A program made the position numbers and the translations under genes. From NCBI GenBank assembly GCA_023436525.1, contig JAEZIW010000057.1, positions 1 to 25,334 on the forward strand: DNA of 25,334 nucleotides. The letters are read 5' to 3'. This stretch comes from Bacillota bacterium (GTDB lineage Bacteria; Bacillota; Clostridia; Christensenellales; SZUA-584). Position 1 is the first letter of the stretch. Every line of letters begins with the position of its first letter. Shown here one piece after another: positions 21,828 to 25,334 of this stretch. The notes under the pieces are model-generated. The model made no database searches and was not told where the DNA came from. It worked only from the letters and a program-made list of their open reading frames with translations.

Positions 21828-21922
21828 AACTTGGCACGCGATTTTAGAATAATCAGCGGTGAAAACGATATAAGCTGATAACATTTATTAATATCGGCAG
21901 TTTATATGACGCACAATCGTTT

Positions 21923-21956
21923 AAAGGGGTCGTCATTTTCTGAACAACCCCTTTTT
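21923..21956. terminator. Bidirectional terminator between helD and bioY
   Basis: AAAGGGGT and ACCCCTTTTT arms with a 16-base loop; T tracts exist on both strands. It sits between two convergent genes. A further GGCT/AGCC hairpin near 21963-21975 may help stop minus-strand transcription. Confidence 0.8.
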
Positions 21957-22002
21957 CTAGTTGGCTTTTAGAGCCGATTTTATTTTTTTTCTGGTTAATA
22001 AG

Positions 22003-22605
22003 CTACGCTGTATATGTTGACGAAAAGTTGGCCGGCACCCGCCTTAAAATAGCAATACCCAGCGGAATTGCAGCCGCAAACTTGAGTATGTCGAGCAGAA
22101 TAAAGATGCCGTTATAGGTAAAAATGATCGTGTCGAGTGCGACCCCTTTGCCCATATATGCATTTAATATCACAGACATGTAAGCGACGCCGATAACATA
22201 CATTACAGCCACACAGAGCAATGAAAAGCCGATAATTTTAATAATTTCGGGTGCCTTCGATTCTTCTTTCTTTTTGCCGATGAGAATCAAAATATTTCGT
22301 CTGACAAGCAGACTGATCAGCATGGCGGTTACGCAAAAACCGATTATGAACCCGAAAGAAGGCTGGAATACATAAGAAAACCCGCCACCGTTCATAAAAA
22401 TAGGGAGACCGATCAAGCCGATTGCGGCATACACAGCCTGTGAAACCAATGCAAATTTCGGCTCAAGCAGCAGCCCGGCCAAAAAAATAAAGAAGGTTTG
22501 GAGCGTAAAACTCATCGGAGTCCCGGGGATAGGAAATTTAATAAAAATCCCGACTGCTGTGAGCGCTGCAAACAGCGCACAGAATATCATTTGTCTCGTT
22601 TTCAT
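22003..22605 (-). CDS. bioY: BioY, biotin-binding component of an ECF transporter
   Basis: ATG 22605 is chosen (GAGG five bases upstream); an in-frame GTG at 22611 overlaps the site. The 200-residue protein has about six membrane helices and the BioY hallmarks: ALFAALTAVGIFIKFPIPGTPMSFTLQTFFIFLAGLLLEPK at the start, then YAAIGLIGLPIF-GGG-YVFQPSFGFIIGF. BioY captures biotin and works alone or with the shared EcfA/EcfT energising module. Upstream lies a biotin-operator-like inverted repeat overlapping the -10 box, so BirA with biotin should repress it. No other biotin gene is nearby, suggesting that it is a scavenging system. Confidence 0.95.
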   Translation of the reverse strand: MKTRQMIFCALFAALTAVGIFIKFPIPGTPMSFTLQTFFIFLAGLLLEPKFALVSQAVYAAIGLIGLPIFMNGGGFSYVFQPSFGFIIGFCVTAMLISLLVRRNILILIGKKKEESKAPEIIKIIGFSLLCVAVMYVIGVAYMSVILNAYMGKGVALDTIIFTYNGIFILLDILKFAAAIPLGIAILRRVPANFSSTYTA

Positions 22606-22618
22606 AGCCACCTCATAA

Positions 22619-22649
22619 TGTAAACTTATTTAATAGAAATGAGTTTACA
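22619..22649. promoter_or_regulatory. BirA-type biotin operator upstream of bioY
   Basis: TGTAAACTTATTT (22619-22631) and AAATGAGTTTACA (22637-22649) form an inverted repeat with 12 of 13 positions matching. The TGTAAAC...GTTTACA form and spacing resemble bacillar/clostridial BirA sites. Confidence 0.85.
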
Positions 22650-22670
22650 ATAATGTGAACAAATTGTCAA
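22642..22670 (-). promoter_or_regulatory. bioY promoter
   Basis: On the minus strand TTGACA (22670-22665) and TAAACT (22647-22642) are spaced by 17 bases. The -10 hexamer lies inside the right arm of the biotin operator, giving direct steric repression. Confidence 0.8.
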
Positions 22671-22706
22671 TGACGATTTTGTCACAAATAAGATGCATGA
22701 AATGAC

Positions 22707-22735
22707 TTTCCAACACCTATAAAATCATGTATAAT
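22707..22735 (+). promoter_or_regulatory. Candidate sigma-A promoter for the ECF sigma gene
   Basis: TTTCCA (22707-22712) and TATAAT (22730-22735) with a 17-base spacer. The predicted transcription start is near 22742, practically at the first possible ATG of the gene. Confidence 0.5.
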
Positions 22736-22742
22736 TCGTTGT

Positions 22743-23333
22743 ATGATATCGTTGTTGTTATTTATTCAATCAGCTGTTCCGATGGATGAGAAGGAGTTAA
22801 AGCTGATTCAAATCGCACAAAAAGGAGACAGCCAAGCGCTTGAAGCGCTGCTGTTAAAATACGAAAAAAAGGTATACAACGTGGCGTATCGCTTTATGGG
22901 CAATGAGGCCGACGCTTACGATATGGCGCAGGATTCTTTAATTAAAATATACAAGGGCATCCGCGCGTTTCGTTTGGAAGCATCTTTTTCGTCTTGGGTA
23001 TACCGCGTTACGGTGAATACCTGCCTTGATGAGCTGCGCAAACGCAAGAAAGCGCCGATATCTCTGGACAGCACACTCGAAAGCGGCGCATTGATTGAAG
23101 ACAAAACCGGCATGACACCCGAGGTTCACGCATTAAATATTGAAAGCAGAGAAGATATACAAAAAGCCATCAACACGCTTTCGGCAGATCATCGCGTTAC
23201 TGTTGTGCTGCGTGACATTCAGGGCCTTTCCTACGAGGAGATCGCCGATTCGCTCAGCATCTCTATCGGCACCGTGAAATCACGCTTAAACCGCGGACGG
23301 CAGCGGTTAAAAGAAATTTTAATCGAAAAATAG
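22743..23333 (+). CDS. ECF-subfamily RNA polymerase sigma factor
   Basis: The product is 196 residues from ATG 22743 or 183 from ATG 22782; the later start (MDEKELKLIQIAQKGD) looks like a usual sigma N-terminus, but neither has a clear ribosome site. Region 2 is YEKKVYNVAYRFMGNEADAYDMAQDSLIKIYKGIRAFRLEASFSSWVYRVTVNTCLDELRKRKK; region 4 is INTLSADHRVTVVLRDIQGLSYEEIADSLSISIGTVKSRLNRGRQRLKEIL with its helix-turn-helix. Region 3 is absent, as in ECF (SigW-like) factors for envelope stress. No zinc-finger anti-sigma follows; a DUF4349 lipoprotein and a SIMPL lipoprotein do. An ECF-type promoter match begins eight bases after the stop codon. Confidence 0.95.
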   Translation: MISLLLFIQSAVPMDEKELKLIQIAQKGDSQALEALLLKYEKKVYNVAYRFMGNEADAYDMAQDSLIKIYKGIRAFRLEASFSSWVYRVTVNTCLDELRKRKKAPISLDSTLESGALIEDKTGMTPEVHALNIESREDIQKAINTLSADHRVTVVLRDIQGLSYEEIADSLSISIGTVKSRLNRGRQRLKEILIEK

Positions 23334-23340
23334 ACTTGTC

Positions 23341-23367
23341 GGGAACAATAGTTAAAATGCTAACGTC
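23341..23367 (+). promoter_or_regulatory. Candidate ECF-sigma promoter for the lipoprotein genes
   Basis: GGGAAC (23341-23346) and CGTC (23364-23367) with a 17-base spacer resemble the AAC-N16/17-CGTC pattern of SigM/SigW/SigX promoters. It lies between the ECF sigma gene and its probable target operon. The -10 falls in the 5' arm of a hairpin. Confidence 0.6.
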
Positions 23368-23396
23368 TAATCGGTGTGATCGGACGTTTTTGTTTT
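23362..23396 (+). terminator. Terminator-like hairpin between the ECF sigma gene and the DUF4349 gene
   Basis: AACGTCTAATCG (23362-23373) pairs with the segment ending TCGGACGTT (23388), with one mismatch and two G-U pairs, followed by TTTTTGTTTT. Transcripts from the upstream sigma-A promoter would carry the full hairpin; a transcript starting near 23374 would not. Confidence 0.65.
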
Positions 23397-23419
23397 CAAT
23401 TAAAATGGTGGAGGGTGCT

Positions 23420-24415
23420 ATGAAAAGAATCATTTCATTGGTGATAACGGCTGTGTTGATGCTGTCGCTGCTCACGGGCTGTTCAGCCGGCATGAAGTCT
23501 CAAGATGGAAATTATTATGCGCAAAGTGAGGTTGCCGAGGCACCGGCCGCTTATGACAACGGTACCGGTATGGCATCGGAAGAAGCGGCGCCTCAGGAAG
23601 TGGAAACGGAGGTGCAGGAACCGGCTCCGGCCCCGGAAGAAGCGGGACTGAATTACGACGGATCGATTCTGTCGCCGGGCGTTAACAGAAAAATTGTTTA
23701 TTCCGCGAGCTTTACAATGCGTACAAAGCAATTCGATACAGATTACGACAGTTTGCTCGGTAAGCTGCAAGCTCTCGGCGGTTATGTTGAATCGTCTTCA
23801 ATATCCGGCAGCAAACCGACGCAGTGGAACGAATCGGGACGCTATGCTTACATGACACTGCGTGTGCCGAGCAGCAAATTCAATGAATTCACCGGCATAC
23901 TCAATGGTATCGGAGAAACCATTTCGAAATCTGTCTCAGGGCAGGATATCTCCTTGCAGTATTTTGATACCGAAACAAAGCTCAAAACGCTGCGTACACG
24001 TGAAGCCAGGCTGCTTGAATTGTTGGGCAAGGCCACAACGATGGAGGATATCGTTGAGCTGGAAAAGGCGCTGGGCGATGTAAGTTATGAAATTCAGATG
24101 CTGGAAACGAACTTGAGAGACTACGACAGCCTGATCGATTATTCGACTGTCACTATCGAAATGCAGGAAGTCAATCAGGTGGCGTCGGTGACACCCGAGG
24201 AAGAAAACATCGGCACACGTATCTCCAACGCGTTTTACTCGGTGCTCAACGTACTGGCTGATTTCGGGGAATTCCTGCTGGTGTTTATCATAGGCGGCGC
24301 GCCGGTTATTATACCGCTTGCAGTGATTGCGGTGCTGGTGATCATTCTTGTTAAACGCAGAAGCAAAAAATTAAAAGCCGCTCAAAGCCGGATTAATCAA
24401 AACGATGAACAATAA
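23420..24415 (+). CDS. DUF4349 lipoprotein with C-terminal membrane helix
   Basis: ATG 23420 follows GTGGAGGG by four bases; an upstream in-frame extension has no site. The 331-residue product has a lipoprotein signal with lipobox LLTGC (Cys21), then an acidic, proline/alanine-rich linker (about 40-75), and a DUF4349 domain: KIVYSASFTMRTKQFDTDYDSLLGKLQALGGYVESSS, YMTLRVPSSKFNEF, SGQDISLQYFDTETKLKTLRTREARLLELLGKATTMEDIVELEKALGDVSYEIQMLETNLRDYDSLIDYSTVTIEM with a coiled coil. A membrane helix (VIIPLAVIAVLVIILV) and a basic tail (KRRSKKLKAAQSR) follow. It therefore spans from lipid anchor outside to a short cytoplasmic tail. Function is unknown; its place after the sigma gene suggests an envelope-stress sensor or target. 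Confidence 0.88.
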   Translation: MKRIISLVITAVLMLSLLTGCSAGMKSQDGNYYAQSEVAEAPAAYDNGTGMASEEAAPQEVETEVQEPAPAPEEAGLNYDGSILSPGVNRKIVYSASFTMRTKQFDTDYDSLLGKLQALGGYVESSSISGSKPTQWNESGRYAYMTLRVPSSKFNEFTGILNGIGETISKSVSGQDISLQYFDTETKLKTLRTREARLLELLGKATTMEDIVELEKALGDVSYEIQMLETNLRDYDSLIDYSTVTIEMQEVNQVASVTPEEENIGTRISNAFYSVLNVLADFGEFLLVFIIGGAPVIIPLAVIAVLVIILVKRRSKKLKAAQSRINQNDEQ

Positions 24416-24431
24416 AGGGGTGCTGTTCGTG

Positions 24432-25178
24432 ATGAAAAAGAGAATGATATTGGCCGTGCTTATTGTCGGCTTGGCGGGGCTGGCCTTAGCAGGCTGCGCG
24501 GTTCGCCCGAACGCAGAGGGCACAAGTCTCCCCGCGGTCTGTAGTCAGGACATAGAGCAAAAAAGCATCACAGTTTCCGCGCAGGGCAAGGTCACCGCGA
24601 AGCCTGATGTGGCTTATGTAACCGTGGGTGTGACAACGCAGGACAAAGATATGCAGCTGGCGCAGGATAAGAACGCACAAATCATGAATGCGATGGCGCA
24701 GGCGCTGAAAAGTGCGGGGCTCGTTGATGACGATATTAAAACTGTGCAATACAATGCGTACCCGATTTACGACTATACCGACGGAACCAACAAGATCGTG
24801 AACTACGAGGTGAACAATCAGATTGAGCTGACAATCAAGGAAATTGACCGAGTGGGGGAATACATTGATATCGCGGTGAACAACGGCGCCAACACGACGA
24901 ACTCAATCAGCTTTGGGATACTCGATCAACAGGCGATTTACAACGAAGCCTTAAAGCTTGCTGTGGAAGCGGCCAAAGCGAAGGCGGATGTTCTCGCAGC
25001 CGCAGGCGGCGTGAAGGTTACAGGGACGCTGCACATCTCGGAAAACACCAGCGGCGGTGAGATTGTCAGGGAATATGCCGAGGCGGAAATGGCTGATAAG
25101 GCTTCGGGATCGACACCAATATCCTCGGGCAACCTTGATATTGAAGCCGGGGTAACGGTGGTTTATGAAATTGAATAA
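24432..25178 (+). CDS. SIMPL-domain (DUF541) lipoprotein
   Basis: ATG 24432 is chosen (AAAGGGG 11 bases upstream; GTG 24429 is also possible); the frame opens at 24405, overlapping the previous gene. The 248-residue product has a lipoprotein signal with lipobox LALAGC (Cys22) and one SIMPL domain: ITVSAQGKVTAKPDVAYVTVGVTTQDKDMQLAQDKNAQIMNAMAQALKSAGLVDDDIKT, then YEVNNQIELTIKEIDRVGEYIDIAVNNGA and a C-terminal VTVVYEI strand. Members include E. coli YggE and Brucella BP26, linked to oxidative stress and outer surface channels, with no enzymatic role known. It is co-transcribed with the DUF4349 gene and ends in a strong terminator. Confidence 0.92.
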   Translation: MKKRMILAVLIVGLAGLALAGCAVRPNAEGTSLPAVCSQDIEQKSITVSAQGKVTAKPDVAYVTVGVTTQDKDMQLAQDKNAQIMNAMAQALKSAGLVDDDIKTVQYNAYPIYDYTDGTNKIVNYEVNNQIELTIKEIDRVGEYIDIAVNNGANTTNSISFGILDQQAIYNEALKLAVEAAKAKADVLAAAGGVKVTGTLHISENTSGGEIVREYAEAEMADKASGSTPISSGNLDIEAGVTVVYEIE

Positions 25179-25198
25179 TGCCTCATTTCCTTGTTGGG

Positions 25199-25230
25199 CC
25201 GGAGAGAAACATCTCCGGTTTTTTTTTTTT
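25199..25230 (+). terminator. Rho-independent terminator of the ECF/lipoprotein operon
   Basis: CCGGAGA (25199-25205) and TCTCCGG (25212-25218) form a seven-base stem followed by 12 T residues. The remaining 104 bases of the window show no recognisable gene. Confidence 0.95.
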
Positions 25231-25334
25231 AATTCATACACTTTTCGATAATATTATACCGTATCTTACGGCAGCGATATCGCCTGCATTTACAGATTTC
25301 CTTTTTGAGGAACGGCTGACGTAACCTCATGATG

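Noticed and set aside
1..25334. CRISPR arrays, insertion sequences, prophage or integrase genes
   Set aside because: No regularly spaced repeats, transposase or integrase reading frames, or flanking terminal repeats were seen.

Overview
The window reads as chromosomal DNA of a Gram-positive Bacillota bacterium, most likely a member of the Clostridia. Support comes from strong AGGAGG-type ribosome sites, sigma-A-like promoters, a T-box leader, a BirA-type biotin operator, a YabM/SpoVB-like flippase next to YabN-type MazG and HU, a pyrophosphate-driven ion pump, a type II NADP isocitrate dehydrogenase and CCA-encoded tRNA genes. I cannot name genus or species.

Layout. 1-99 is the start of a truncated minus-strand gene of unknown function. 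590-3968 is a minus-strand operon: lipid flippase, YabN/MazG pyrophosphohydrolase, HU. 4158-4622 is trmL. 4766-8333 is a glycolytic cluster, pgk-tpiA-gpmI, with a strong hairpin terminator between pgk and tpiA. 8502-10225 holds icd and a SEC-C protein. 10303-11225 is an AT-rich pair of unrecognised genes. 11393-11740 is a four-tRNA cluster (Leu-UAG, Gly-GCC, Gly-UCC, Lys-CUU). 12185-12472 is a ComFB-like gene. 12809-14875 is hppA. 14896-18531 is a leucine operon, T-box leader-leuA-leuC-leuD, with no leuB. 18872-21827 is an AraC-GNAT regulator overlapping a HelD-type helicase. 22003-22605 is bioY on the minus strand behind a biotin operator. 22743-25178 is an ECF sigma factor followed by two lipoproteins.

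Most of this is ordinary core metabolism and housekeeping. The parts most worth a second look are the following. (1) The ECF sigma module has no recognisable anti-sigma gene; a GGGAAC-N17-CGTC promoter match sits just after the sigma gene and overlaps a terminator hairpin, so that an ECF-initiated transcript would lack the hairpin's 5' arm. (2) A regulator-acetyltransferase fusion is translationally overlapped with a HelD-like RNA polymerase recycling helicase. (3) An AT-rich two-gene insert carries a small membrane protein and a protein reminiscent of immunity proteins. (4) The methylase half of the MazG protein has lost its usual SAM-binding motif.
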